Assembly (NCBI RefSeq): GCF_036226365.1 | Contig: NZ_CP108462.1 | Location: 7,472,501 to 7,536,500 of the forward strand | Direction: 5' to 3' | DNA length: 64,000 nucleotides | Source of the DNA: Streptomyces sp. NBC_01262 | GTDB taxonomy: Bacteria > Actinomycetota > Actinomycetes > Streptomycetales > Streptomycetaceae | Shown: one piece after another, positions 45,100 to 54,109 of the stretch | Layout of the letters: the number at the start of each line of letters is the position of its first letter | Position numbering within the stretch: position 1 is the first letter of the stretch | Notes under the pieces: model-generated | The model's database searches: none | What the model was told of the DNA's origin: nothing | The model's input: only the letters and a program-made list of their open reading frames with translations | Position numbers and translations under genes: made by a program

Positions 45100-45616
45100 C
45101 GTCCCCCGGGCGCGCCTCGCGCTGCGCCAGCCACCCGGACACCCGCGGCCCGCCGTACAGCGCCTCGCCCTCCAGGACGGTGCGGACGTGCCGGAATCCC
45201 TGGCCCAGGTAGTAGTCCTGCAGCCGGTGGTTCGTGGTCCAGGCGTCGAGCCGCAGCCACTTCGCCGAAGCGCGGTACGCGCGGTCTCCCGCCCAGTCGA
45301 GCAGCCGCCCCCCGAGGCCCTGACCGGCGTGGGAGCGGGCGACCGTGAGCTTGCTGACGTACATGGCGGGCTCGCTCGCCTCGGCCGCCGTCCACAGCCC
45401 ATTCCCGGGATCCGGGGCGACGGTGATCGTGGCCGCGCTCACCTCGCCGTCGCGCACCATGAACACCGTCCCGCGACGGACGGCGGCCAGCAACCGGTCC
45501 GCCGGGTACGGACGCCGCCACTGGTCGGTGCCGAGCGTGGCCAGCCAGGCCGCCGCCTCCTCCCGGAAGGCCAGCAGCCGGGGCAGATCGTCCGGTTCGG
45601 CGGGACTTATGATCAC
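45065..45616 (-). CDS. GNAT-family N-acetyltransferase
   Basis: 183 residues. The acetyl-CoA motif A is RSHAGQGLGGRLLDWAG, and the C-terminal LQDYYLGQGFRHVR gives the usual NxxAxxxYxxxGF-type end. Substrate unknown. GTG 45616 overlaps the preceding universal stress protein stop by 4 bases (GTGA), so the two are coupled. Confidence 0.85.
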   Translation of the reverse strand: MIISPAEPDDLPRLLAFREEAAAWLATLGTDQWRRPYPADRLLAAVRRGTVFMVRDGEVSAATITVAPDPGNGLWTAAEASEPAMYVSKLTVARSHAGQGLGGRLLDWAGDRAYRASAKWLRLDAWTTNHRLQDYYLGQGFRHVRTVLEGEALYGGPRVSGWLAQREARPGDVRPSAGGDLER

Positions 45617-46098
45617 GGAATCTCGTTTCTGGCGATGGTGGCCACCGCCGGTGCCGGCTCGGGCCAGACGAGCAGGACGGGACAGGGGGCGTGGTCGACG
45701 ACGAAGCGGCTGGCCGGTCCGAGGCTGCGCGGTCCGAGGTGCGTACGGTCCCCGTCGCGGGCGAGGACGAGCAGCTCCGCGCCTTCCGTGGCGGCGACCA
45801 CCTCCTGCTCGGTCCGGCCGACCCGCTCCAGGCGGGTGCACGGGCCGGACAGGCGCTCGGCGGCGGCCTGGAGCAGCTCCTGGGCGGAGGCGGCGGCCAG
45901 GGCGGTGACCCGTTCGCCGGGGTCACGTTCGTGGTGTGCGCGGCCGAGCAGTCCGGCGTAGGCGCCATGGGCGGCGCCGGGGATGTCGCTGCCGGTGACA
46001 TGGAGCAGGACGATCTCGGCGTCCCGGGGCGCGTGGGCCCGGGCGGCGTCGACGCACGCGGGCCAGGTTCCCTCGACGATCCAGACGACCACGGCCAT
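45613..46098 (-). CDS. Universal stress protein (USP family)
   Basis: 161 residues. Alpha/beta UspA fold with VVWIVEGTWPACVDAA at the start and the later VLARDGDRTHLGPRSLGPASRF, which carries the G-2x-G-9x-G(S/T)-like nucleotide-binding pattern, then CPVLLVWPE. Typically induced by stress. Located between the GNAT gene and the arsenic/anion transporter, with a 4-bp overlap with GNAT. Confidence 0.85.
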   Translation of the reverse strand: MAVVVWIVEGTWPACVDAARAHAPRDAEIVLLHVTGSDIPGAAHGAYAGLLGRAHHERDPGERVTALAAASAQELLQAAAERLSGPCTRLERVGRTEQEVVAATEGAELLVLARDGDRTHLGPRSLGPASRFVVDHAPCPVLLVWPEPAPAVATIARNEIP

Positions 46099-46102
46099 CG
46101 CG

Positions 46103-47362
46103 TCAGCCTCCTCCGAGCACGGTCAGCGAAGCCCACAGTGCCAGTACGGCGAGCAAAAGGCTCGCGGGTACGGCGAGCAGGCCGAGCCGGGTGAACTCCC
46201 ACAGCTCCACCTCACCGTCGTGCGCGTGCACGATGCGCCGCCACAGCAGGGTGGCCAGCGATCCGGCGTAGGTGAGGTTCGGCCCGATGTTCACCCCCAC
46301 CAGCACGGCGAGCACGGCGCCCGGTCCCGACGGGGCAGTCAGCGGGAGCAGCACCAGCACGGCGGGCAGGTTGTTGATCACGTTCGCCAGTACGGCGGCC
46401 AGCACGGCGAGGCCCAGCAGGGCGGCCGGTCCCGTGCCGTCCGGGATCAGCCCGCCCAGGGCCGAGCCCAGCCCGTTGTCCACGACCGCCTGCACCACGA
46501 TCCCCAGCGCCAGCACGAATGCCAGGAACGGCACGGACGCCGCCCGCACGAGCGCGACGGGTGTCGTACGGCGTCGGGCCAGCGCCCGGACCGCCAGCAC
46601 CGACGCCCCCGCCAGCGCCGCCCAGGCCGGGTCGATCCCGACCGCCGAGGCCAGTACGAAACCGGCCAGCGTGCCCCCGACCGTGGCCAGCGCGAACACC
46701 GGCAGTCCGGGCGCGTCGGCAGCGGGCGGCGCCTGTGCGCCGGCGTCCAGATCGGTGGCGAAGAACCCGCGGAACACCGCGTACTCGGTGGTGATCGCGA
46801 CCAGCCACGGCAGTGCCATCAGCGCGGCGAACCGGGTGAAGCTCAGCCCGCTCGCCGCGAACGCCAGCAGGTTCGTGAGGTTGGAGACCGGCAGCAGCAG
46901 CGAGGCCGTGTTCGACAGGTGCGTGCACGCGTACACATGCGGCTTGGGCCGGGCGCCGATGCGGGCGGCGGTGGCGAACACCACCGGCGTCAGCAGCACC
47001 ACCGTCGCGTCCAGGCTCAGCACCGCCGTGATCACCGACGCGCTGACGAACACCTGGGCAAGCAGCCGCCTCGGCCGCCCCGCCGCCGTACGGGCCATCC
47101 AGGCCCCGCACGCGTCGAACAGCCCCTCCTCGTCGCACAGTTGCGCCAGCACCAGCACCGCCGCCAGAAACCCGATCACCGGCCCCAGCCGCGCTGCCTC
47201 GGCCCGCGCGTCCGCCAACGAGATCGCCCCGGTGCCGATCACCACCGCCGCCGCCGGGACGGCGACCACCGCCTCCGGCCGGCCGAAGGGGCGTACCACC
47301 GCGCAGGCCAGCACGAGCACCAGCAGGGTCACGGAAAGGATCTCCGCGAGCGAGGTGTTCAG
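46103..47362 (-). CDS. ArsB/SLC13-type ion transporter
   Basis: 419 residues if CTG 47362 starts. About 11 membrane segments with the ion-transporter signatures LSLDATVVLLTPVV, LSNTASLLLPVSNLTNLLAF and NVINNLPAVLVLLPL, as in ArsB, arsenite and related transporters. The export or uptake ion is not certain; arsenite is one candidate because no arsR/arsC is near. The frame begins CTG-AAC-ACC, where CTGA overlaps the LtrA stop and GGGAG lies 6 bases upstream; the next GTG (47332) would cut off the first 10 residues. A CTG start is therefore proposed. Confidence 0.85.
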   Translation of the reverse strand: MNTSLAEILSVTLLVLVLACAVVRPFGRPEAVVAVPAAAVVIGTGAISLADARAEAARLGPVIGFLAAVLVLAQLCDEEGLFDACGAWMARTAAGRPRRLLAQVFVSASVITAVLSLDATVVLLTPVVFATAARIGARPKPHVYACTHLSNTASLLLPVSNLTNLLAFAASGLSFTRFAALMALPWLVAITTEYAVFRGFFATDLDAGAQAPPAADAPGLPVFALATVGGTLAGFVLASAVGIDPAWAALAGASVLAVRALARRRTTPVALVRAASVPFLAFVLALGIVVQAVVDNGLGSALGGLIPDGTGPAALLGLAVLAAVLANVINNLPAVLVLLPLTAPSGPGAVLAVLVGVNIGPNLTYAGSLATLLWRRIVHAHDGEVELWEFTRLGLLAVPASLLLAVLALWASLTVLGGG

Positions 47363-48585
47363 GATCCGCTCCCCGCGGCGGCGGACTGCTCTTCGCGGGA
47401 CAGCCGGTACGCCACCGCGAGCCCCCAGGGGATCGCGAAGAGGAGGACGAGGGCGAGGCCGAGAACGAGTGGAGCCGGGCGCGCGGCACCGACCGCGGCA
47501 CACAGGACGGCCGCGGCGGCGCAGGTGCGGGCCAGCGGCCGGTAGAGCCCGCGGTCCAGGCGCCAGACGCGCAGTGAGGCGGCGAGCACCATCGTCGCGC
47601 AGAGCACGAGGGCCGCGCCGCCGCAGAGCACCCAGGCCGTGGCGGCGGGGGTCCGGCTGTCGTGGGCGTGCTCGACGAGGCCGACCATCGCCGCGCCCAT
47701 GGCGGCCACCGCGGCGGTGAGCGGCAGGTGGACCAGCATCCACTGCGCGGTGCTGGTGCGGGTGGGCCTGGGCTGCCGCTGTCCGGCGAAGTCGAAGTAC
47801 GTCCACCAGGCACCGAAGCCGACGACGACGGCGAGCAGCCCGACAGCGAGGGTGAGCGCGGTGGTCGGCTCGTGGGACAGTCCGCCGACCACCGCGGTCA
47901 CGGTCTCGCCGAGCACGATGATGATGAACAGCCCGAACCGTTCGATGAGCGCGTCGGTCACGCTGAGCGCGACCGCCTGCACCGGGGTGGCCATACCGAT
48001 CATGACCGCGAATCCCACCAGATAGGCGACGACCAAAAGGCCCCACGTGAGCACGCGCAGATCCGCGGGCAGTGCGGCGCTCGCGGCCAGCACGACCGCG
48101 CAGACGGCCGTCCCGGTCACGAACAGCGTGCTGGAACGGCGGAATTCGGGGCTGTCACCGCGTGAGGCGAGCAGCCACAGCACCGCCAGCACCGTGAACA
48201 GCACCCCGGCGGAGACGGCGAACTCGACTCCGCGGGCGCCGCCCGCCTCGGGGATGGAGGCACCCAGCGGGACGAGCACCAGGATCTGCAACAGGAACAT
48301 GCTCCGGCCGCGCGCATCCTCGTGCCCGTGCAGTTCGTGGTGGAGGCTGCCGTTGAGCCAGGCGATCCACACCAGCGCGAACACCACGGCGAACTCGCCG
48401 AGACCGTGCCAGGTGAGGTGCTCGGCGAAGTGGTGGCCCGCCTGGGCGACCAGTACGACCACGACCAGGTCGTAGAACAGTTCGAGCGGGCCGACCACGC
48501 GCTCGCGCGGCTGCTCACCATGGGCGCGGGGCGGCTGCCACAGCTGACGGCCCAGCCGGGCCCACCGCTCGTGTCGCGAGGTCAT
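47359..48585 (-). CDS. ltrA: Low-temperature-requirement protein A (LtrA)
   Basis: 408 residues with about 10-12 membrane helices. The LtrA signature is the start LELFYDLVVVVLVAQAGHHF and RFGLFIIIVLGETVTAVVGGL. Function is unknown beyond a membrane protein related to cold growth in Listeria. The stop overlaps the start of the downstream transporter. A strong operator-like palindrome lies upstream, shared with the divergent MarR gene. Confidence 0.88.
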   Translation of the reverse strand: MTSRHERWARLGRQLWQPPRAHGEQPRERVVGPLELFYDLVVVVLVAQAGHHFAEHLTWHGLGEFAVVFALVWIAWLNGSLHHELHGHEDARGRSMFLLQILVLVPLGASIPEAGGARGVEFAVSAGVLFTVLAVLWLLASRGDSPEFRRSSTLFVTGTAVCAVVLAASAALPADLRVLTWGLLVVAYLVGFAVMIGMATPVQAVALSVTDALIERFGLFIIIVLGETVTAVVGGLSHEPTTALTLAVGLLAVVVGFGAWWTYFDFAGQRQPRPTRTSTAQWMLVHLPLTAAVAAMGAAMVGLVEHAHDSRTPAATAWVLCGGAALVLCATMVLAASLRVWRLDRGLYRPLARTCAAAAVLCAAVGAARPAPLVLGLALVLLFAIPWGLAVAYRLSREEQSAAAGSGS

Positions 48586-48629
48586 TCCCGCAGCCTAGAA
48601 CGCCGACGGGCGGGAAGCGCAAAAAACTC

Positions 48630-48657
48630 CACAAGTAACTTGGCAAAGTTGCTTGTG
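48630..48657. promoter_or_regulatory. Near-perfect inverted repeat, probable MarR operator
   Basis: CACAAGTAACTT and AAGTTGCTTGTG pair at 11 of 12 positions around GGCA. It sits 18 bp before the MarR ATG and 44 bp before the LtrA start, in the divergent promoter region, so it could control both. Confidence 0.7.
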
Positions 48658-48675
48658 TAGTTTTACGGTGGGGAC

Positions 48676-49155
48676 ATGAACAAGGAGCCCCGGCCGCAGC
48701 AGCCCACCGCGTCCGCCGCGAGCGCACAGCGTCTCCAGGACGCGATGAAACGGCTGCGCGCCCGCCTGCGCGCGGAGTCCGGGCAGAACGCGACCGGCCT
48801 GACCCTCACGCAGCTCGGCGTACTGGTGAGCGTCATCCGGGAGGGCCCTGTCACCGCGGCCCGGCTCGCCGCGCTGGAGCATGTCAGCGGACAGGCCATC
48901 GCACAGATCCTGACGGTGCTCAAGGCCGCCGGCTTCGTCCACACCGAGCCCGACCCGCTGGACGGCCGCAAGAAGCTGGTCAGCGCCGACAGCTCCGCGA
49001 CCGAGCTGGTCGACCGGATCATGGTGGGCCGTGCCTCGTTCCTGGCGCGCGCCATCGACCAGGTGGTCGCCCCCGGCGAACGCGAAGACCTGGAGAAGGC
49101 CATCGAGCTCCTGGAGCGGCTCGCCGAAGCCGACCCGCGTGGCGGAGGCATATGA
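48676..49155 (+). CDS. MarR-family regulator
   Basis: 159 residues. The winged helix has LTQLGVLVSVIREGPVTAARLA and VSGQAIAQILTVLKAAGFV, then the wing (PDPLDGRKKLVSAD). Dimeric repressor of this family. The stop overlaps the start of the transporter gene (ATGAG), so they are one operon. Regulates itself and probably LtrA and the transporter through the palindrome upstream. Confidence 0.9.
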   Translation: MNKEPRPQQPTASAASAQRLQDAMKRLRARLRAESGQNATGLTLTQLGVLVSVIREGPVTAARLAALEHVSGQAIAQILTVLKAAGFVHTEPDPLDGRKKLVSADSSATELVDRIMVGRASFLARAIDQVVAPGEREDLEKAIELLERLAEADPRGGGI

Positions 49156-51173
49156 GCACCGCTGTCAGCCGGGGCGAGGCCTCGGCGCGCGATCTGCGGC
49201 GCACCTCCTTCGCGTGGCCCTTCACCACCCCGCTCTACGTGGGCTCCGCCCTCAACCCGGTCAACAGCTCCATCATCGCGACCGCCCTGGTGCCCATAGC
49301 CACCCAGCTGCACGTCTCGGTGGGCGCCACCGCCGTCCTCGTCTCCTCCCTGTACCTGGCCAGTGCCGTCGCCCAGCCCACCGCCGGCAAGCTGGCCGAG
49401 GTGCTCGGCCCGCGCCGGATCTTCCTGTCCGGCATCACGCTGGTGCTGCTCGGCGGCCTGGTCGGCGGCTTCGGTCAGAGCCTGGCGGTGCTGACCGCCG
49501 CCCGGGTCCTGATCGGCATCGGTACCTCGGCCGCCTTCCCCTGCGCGATGGTGCTGATCCGGCGCCGCGCCCAGCAGGCAGGCCTGGACGCACCGCCGGG
49601 CGGCGTGCTGGGCGGCCTCGCGATCGCGGGCATGGCCACCGCCGCCGTCGGCCCGCCGATCGGCGGACTGCTGGTCGGCGCCGCAGGCTGGCGCTGGGCC
49701 TTCTTCATCAACGTCCCGGTCACCGCGATCGCCATGGCGATGGCCGTACGCTGGCTGCCCCGGGACCGCCCGCTCGACCGCGCCGACAGCGCCTTCCGCA
49801 AGATCGCCGACCGGATCGACCTCACCGGCATTCTCGGCTTCGCCGCGTCGATGACCGCGCTGGTCGTCTTCCTGATGGGCCTCCCCCAGATCAAGTGGGC
49901 CGCGCTCATCGCCTTCGTCGTGGCCGCGATACCCACGGTCGTGTGGGAGCTGCGTAAAACCGCGCCGTTCTTCGATTTCCGCGAACTCGCCGCCAACGGC
50001 GCCCTTGCCCGCACCTACCTGCGGCAGGCCCTCACCCTGCTCGGCGTCTACACCGTCATGTACGGCATGACGCAGTGGATGGAGGCCGCCCACGGGCTCT
50101 CCACCGTGACGGCGGGACTCCTGCTGCTGCCGATGGGCGCCGTCTCCGCACTGCTCTCGCACCCGCTCGCCCGCCGCAACCTGGTACGCGGACCGCTGCT
50201 CGCGGCAGGCGTGACCATGATCCTCGGCTCGGGCGGCATCCTGCTGCTCACCTCCCACAGCCCGGCGATCACGATCGTCCTCGTCTCCCTGATCTTCGGC
50301 GTGACCTCGGCCACCACCACGGTCGGCAACCAGACCGCGCTCTACCTCTTCGCGCCCCCGGACCGGATCGGCACCGCCTCCGGGCTGTTCCGGACCTTCG
50401 GATACCTCGGAACCATCACCTCCGCCGTGATCGGCAGCATCGTCTTCCGCGACGGCGCGAGCGACCACGGCCTGCACACCCTCGGCCTCGTACTGGTCGC
50501 GGCGGGCGTAGCCGTCCTCCTGCTGACCGTCCTCGACCGCCGGCTGACCAACACCCCCTCGCAAGGAGAACCACCCATGACCACCACCGCCCTCCCCGGG
50601 ATCGACCCCAAGCGCACCGCCCTGCTGGCGATGGACTTCCAGAACGGCATCGTCGCGCGCGCACCCGAACCCGACGCGCTCGTCGAGCGGGTCAAGGGCG
50701 CGATAGCCGGCGTCCGCGCCGCAGGCGGCACCATCGGCTACGTCCGCGTCGCCTTCACCGAGGACGACTGGGCGGCGGTCCCGGAGACCAACAAGGCCTT
50801 CAGCGCGGTCGCCGCCGCCAAGATGCTGCACCACGAGGACGACGCCACGCAGATCGACGAGCGCATCGCACCCGAGGACGGCGACATCGTCGTCCGTAAG
50901 ATCCGCTTCGGCTCGGTCTCCACCACCGACCTCCACCAGCAGCTCCACGACCGCGGCATCGACACCCTGATCCTCTCCGGAATCAGTACCAGCGGTGTCG
51001 TCCTGTCCACCCTCATCGACGCCGCCGACCGCGACTACCGCGTCTACGTCCTCACCGACGGCGTCGCCGACCCCCTCCCCGAGGTCAACCGCGTCCTGGT
51101 CGACGAGGTGTTCCCGTCCCGCGCCCACCTGATCGACACGGCGCGGCTTGCCGAGCTGCTCAAGGCCGCCTGA
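49152..51173 (+). CDS. MFS transporter fused in frame to isochorismatase-like hydrolase
   Basis: 673 residues as one frame. Residues 1-~470 are an MFS drug transporter with DHA2-like helices (LYLASAVAQPTAGKLAEVLG, GGWRWAFFINVPV-like). Residues 476-673 are an isochorismatase fold with the Asp (LLAMDFQNGIV) and Lys (VVRKIRFG), but the Cys position reads GISTSGVV, Gly instead of Cys. Such Cys-less members occur among true isochorismatases. An internal ATG at 50577 has AAGGAG at the right spacing, so the hydrolase may also be made alone. The join suggests two genes whose stop codon was lost. Cluster partner: MarR. Confidence 0.88.
   Translation: MSTAVSRGEASARDLRRTSFAWPFTTPLYVGSALNPVNSSIIATALVPIATQLHVSVGATAVLVSSLYLASAVAQPTAGKLAEVLGPRRIFLSGITLVLLGGLVGGFGQSLAVLTAARVLIGIGTSAAFPCAMVLIRRRAQQAGLDAPPGGVLGGLAIAGMATAAVGPPIGGLLVGAAGWRWAFFINVPVTAIAMAMAVRWLPRDRPLDRADSAFRKIADRIDLTGILGFAASMTALVVFLMGLPQIKWAALIAFVVAAIPTVVWELRKTAPFFDFRELAANGALARTYLRQALTLLGVYTVMYGMTQWMEAAHGLSTVTAGLLLLPMGAVSALLSHPLARRNLVRGPLLAAGVTMILGSGGILLLTSHSPAITIVLVSLIFGVTSATTTVGNQTALYLFAPPDRIGTASGLFRTFGYLGTITSAVIGSIVFRDGASDHGLHTLGLVLVAAGVAVLLLTVLDRRLTNTPSQGEPPMTTTALPGIDPKRTALLAMDFQNGIVARAPEPDALVERVKGAIAGVRAAGGTIGYVRVAFTEDDWAAVPETNKAFSAVAAAKMLHHEDDATQIDERIAPEDGDIVVRKIRFGSVSTTDLHQQLHDRGIDTLILSGISTSGVVLSTLIDAADRDYRVYVLTDGVADPLPEVNRVLVDEVFPSRAHLIDTARLAELLKAA
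50563..50579 (+). promoter_or_regulatory. Internal ribosome binding site for the isochorismatase-like domain
   Basis: AAGGAG at 50563-50568 is 8 bases before ATG 50577, in frame with the long ORF. It looks like the original start of a separate 198-residue hydrolase gene. Confidence 0.65.
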
Positions 51174-51194
51174 CACGGCGGTTCTGAGTGTGCG

Positions 51195-53384
51195 TCAGCC
51201 GACGGGTGTCATCTCCGGGTGGTGCTCGTCGGCCAGTTCGGCTTCCAGGCGCTCGCCCTCGATGTCGGGGTCCGGGATCAGCCGCGCGTACCAGCGGGGG
51301 TGGTACCAGATCCGCTTGCCGGCCAGTGCCATCACGGCGGGCACCAGGGTGAGCCGGACGACGAACGCGTCGACCAGCACGCCGACGGCGAAGCTGAAGC
51401 CGATCGACTTGGTCATGGGGTCGTCGGCGAAGAGGAAGGAGGCGAAGATCGCAGCCATGATCAGTGCCGCCGCGGCCACCACCCGGGCGGACAGGCCGGT
51501 GCCCGCCACCGCGGCCTGGCGGGCGTCGCCGGTCCGGGTGAACTGCTCCTTGATCCGGGAGACCACGAAGATCTCGTAGTCGCTGGAGAGGCCGAACATG
51601 ATGGCCAGCAGGATGACCGGGAGGAAGCTCAGGGTCTGACTGGGCGCGATGCCCAGCAGGTCCTTGCTCCAGCCCCACTGGAACACCGCCACCTGCGCAC
51701 CCAGGGCGGCCCCGGCGGAGAGCAGGAACCCGAGGATCGACTTGAGCGGCACCAGGATCGTGCGGAACGCGAAGGTCAGCAGCAGGAACGCCAGCACCAC
51801 GATCGTGGTCAGGAACACCGGCAGCGCCTGGGAGAGCTTGGCGGAGACGTCGATGTCGGTGGCCGTCTGACCGCCTACCAGGATGTGCGCTCCGGTCGCC
51901 GAGGCGATGGCGGAGGAGTCGTCGCGGATGGTGTGCACCAGGCGGGCCGTGGCGGCGTCGTTGGGACCGGTGGAGGGGACCACCGAGATCACCGCGATCC
52001 CGTTGGTGACCGCCCCGACGTTCGAGGAGACCACACCGTCCACCTTGGCCAGAGCGGCGGACACCTGCTGGGCCTGCGCGGCCCGGGTGACGTCCTGGGC
52101 CACCACGGTGAGGGTGCCGTTGTAGCCGGCACCGAAGTGTTCGGTGGTGAGGTCGTAGGCGACCCGGGAGGTGTCCGAGGTGGGCCGGGCGTCCGCGCCG
52201 GGCAGGCCCAGATCCATCTTGGTCACGGGCAGGGCCATCAGGCCCAGCACGGCGATGCCGAGGACCAGTACCGGGACGCGGTGGCGGACCACCCAGGATG
52301 CGTAACGGGTGCCCGCCAGCTTCTCCGGGGCCCGTACGGCGGTCTCGGTGGCGGGCCGGGCCCGGCGCAGCAGGGGCAGCCGGGAGAAACGGGCGGCGCG
52401 GTGGCCGGCCAGGCCCAGCAGCGCGGGCAGCAGGGTCAGGGCCACCAGGAGGGCGAGGCCGACGGTGGCGGCGGCGGTCAGGCCCATGACGGTCAGGAAC
52501 GGGATGCCGACCACCGACAGGCCGCACAGGGCGATCATCACGCTGAGGGCGGCGAAGACGACGGAGCTGCCCGCCGTTCCGGCCGCGCGGCCGACGGCCT
52601 CCTGCGGGGAGTGGCCGGCCGCCATGTTGGTCCGGGTGCGGGAGAGGATGAACAGGGCGTAGTCGATCGCGCAGGACAGGCCGAGCATGGTCGCCACGGC
52701 GGTGGAGGCGGACGCGATGTCGGTGAACGACGACACGATGGTGACGCCCATCATCGAGATCACGACGCCGACGATGGCGGTGACCAGCGGCAGGCCGCCG
52801 GCGAGGAAGGAGCCGAAGGTCAGCACGAGCACGATCAGGGCCACGATCATGCCGACGGCCTCGCTGTTGACCGCGGCGGCCTTCGGATAGACCGCGCCGC
52901 TGAACTCGACCTGCACGCCCGCGTGTTGGGCGTCCGCGGCGGCGGCCGCGAGGCCGTCGACGGTGGCCGCTTTGACCTCTCCGGCGGCGGCGGTGCCGTA
53001 GGTGACGGTCGCCAGGGCGACCTGCTTGTCGGGGGAGACCGTTCCGGCGGTGAAGGGATCGGAGACGGAGACCACCTGCGGGAGCCCCCGCAGGTCCTTC
53101 AGCGTCGCCTCGATGCCCGCCTTGCGGGCGGAGACCGTGACATCGCCACCCTCGTCGGCGAAGACCACCTGGGTGGTCACCCCGGACGCGGCGGGGAGTT
53201 TCTGCTCCAGCACCGAGATGGCCTGCTGGGACTGGGTGCCGGGGATGGTGACCGCATCGGTGGTCTTGCCGCCGCTCGCGCCCGCGATGACCACGGCGGC
53301 GATCACCACCGCCACCCAGGCGGACACGGTCGCCCAGCGGTGCCGGAAGCACCAGCGGGCCAGTCGGTAGAGGTATCGGGACAT
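51195..53384 (-). CDS. MMPL/RND-family transporter
   Basis: 729 residues. Two six-helix halves each follow a large external loop. MMPL motifs GLSCAIDYALFIL and GLSSDYEIFV hold the Asp/Tyr pair thought to couple transport. Actinobacterial MMPL proteins export lipids or hydrophobic compounds, or give drug resistance. ATG 53384 has GGGAGAG just upstream. It diverges from a TetR gene with a 122-bp shared region and so is probably repressed by it. Confidence 0.92.
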   Translation of the reverse strand: MSRYLYRLARWCFRHRWATVSAWVAVVIAAVVIAGASGGKTTDAVTIPGTQSQQAISVLEQKLPAASGVTTQVVFADEGGDVTVSARKAGIEATLKDLRGLPQVVSVSDPFTAGTVSPDKQVALATVTYGTAAAGEVKAATVDGLAAAAADAQHAGVQVEFSGAVYPKAAAVNSEAVGMIVALIVLVLTFGSFLAGGLPLVTAIVGVVISMMGVTIVSSFTDIASASTAVATMLGLSCAIDYALFILSRTRTNMAAGHSPQEAVGRAAGTAGSSVVFAALSVMIALCGLSVVGIPFLTVMGLTAAATVGLALLVALTLLPALLGLAGHRAARFSRLPLLRRARPATETAVRAPEKLAGTRYASWVVRHRVPVLVLGIAVLGLMALPVTKMDLGLPGADARPTSDTSRVAYDLTTEHFGAGYNGTLTVVAQDVTRAAQAQQVSAALAKVDGVVSSNVGAVTNGIAVISVVPSTGPNDAATARLVHTIRDDSSAIASATGAHILVGGQTATDIDVSAKLSQALPVFLTTIVVLAFLLLTFAFRTILVPLKSILGFLLSAGAALGAQVAVFQWGWSKDLLGIAPSQTLSFLPVILLAIMFGLSSDYEIFVVSRIKEQFTRTGDARQAAVAGTGLSARVVAAAALIMAAIFASFLFADDPMTKSIGFSFAVGVLVDAFVVRLTLVPAVMALAGKRIWYHPRWYARLIPDPDIEGERLEAELADEHHPEMTPVG

Positions 53385-53467
53385 GGGCTCTCCCAGGAGC
53401 TGCGCTGCGGCGGGGCACGGACCAGAGATGCCATCGGAAGCATCTATGCCAAAGATAGCTCTTTTGC

Positions 53468-53495
53468 AGTCCATGGCAAGTTTGCACTGTGGACT
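53468..53495. promoter_or_regulatory. Possible TetR operator
   Basis: AGTCCA..TGGACT flanks an inner GCAA-GT-TTGC; outer arms match perfectly over 6 bases. It sits just before the TetR start and about 85 bp before the MMPL start. Weaker than the other palindromes in the window. Confidence 0.4.
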
Positions 53496-53506
53496 ATGGT
53501 TCTCGC

Positions 53507-54106
53507 ATGGGAGCACCTGAGACAACGCCGTCGACGCCATCACTGCGCGAACGCTCCAAGGCTCGGCGCCGCGAGCTGATCCGCCGGACGGCCATGCGCC
53601 TGTTCGCCGAGCGCGGCTACGACCGCGCGACCATCGCGGACATCGCCGCCGAGGCGGAGGTCGCTCCCCGCACGGTGACCATGTACTTCGCGTCCAAGGC
53701 GGACATCGCGATGTCGTTGCCGAACGAGATCGCCGGCCGCTTGGTCGTCATCTTCCGCGAGAACCCCTCCATCGGCTTCACGGACGCGATCGACCAGTGG
53801 CTCACCGCCGAAGCGGAGCACCTGGACCCCGAACTCATCGCGCTGACGTCAGCGATGTTCCAGGCCAGTCCCGGCCTGCGTTCCCTCAGCAGCGCCGAGC
53901 TCGGCGAAGCCGTCGAAGCCGGCGCCCCGGCGTTCGGCGCGGAGACCGGCCTGCCCGCCGACCATCCGCTCGGGGCTGTCATCGGGGCCGCCGTCGGGGC
54001 CGCCGTCGGGGAGTACCTCACCGTCGTGCTGCACGCCGGGAACCGGCCCGAACTGCACACCGCCTTCATGCGTACGATCCGAGCCACGGTCCGCTCCGCA
54101 CGCTGA
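53507..54106 (+). CDS. TetR-family regulator
   Basis: 199 residues from ATG 53507 (GTG 53489 is in frame). The TetR HTH is at about 15-60 (AMRLFAERGYDRATIADIAA, VAPRTVTMYFASKADI), followed by an all-helical ligand domain. The start has no good Shine-Dalgarno. Its natural target is the divergent MMPL gene. Confidence 0.88.
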   Translation: MGAPETTPSTPSLRERSKARRRELIRRTAMRLFAERGYDRATIADIAAEAEVAPRTVTMYFASKADIAMSLPNEIAGRLVVIFRENPSIGFTDAIDQWLTAEAEHLDPELIALTSAMFQASPGLRSLSSAELGEAVEAGAPAFGAETGLPADHPLGAVIGAAVGAAVGEYLTVVLHAGNRPELHTAFMRTIRATVRSAR

Positions 54107-54109
54107 ACG

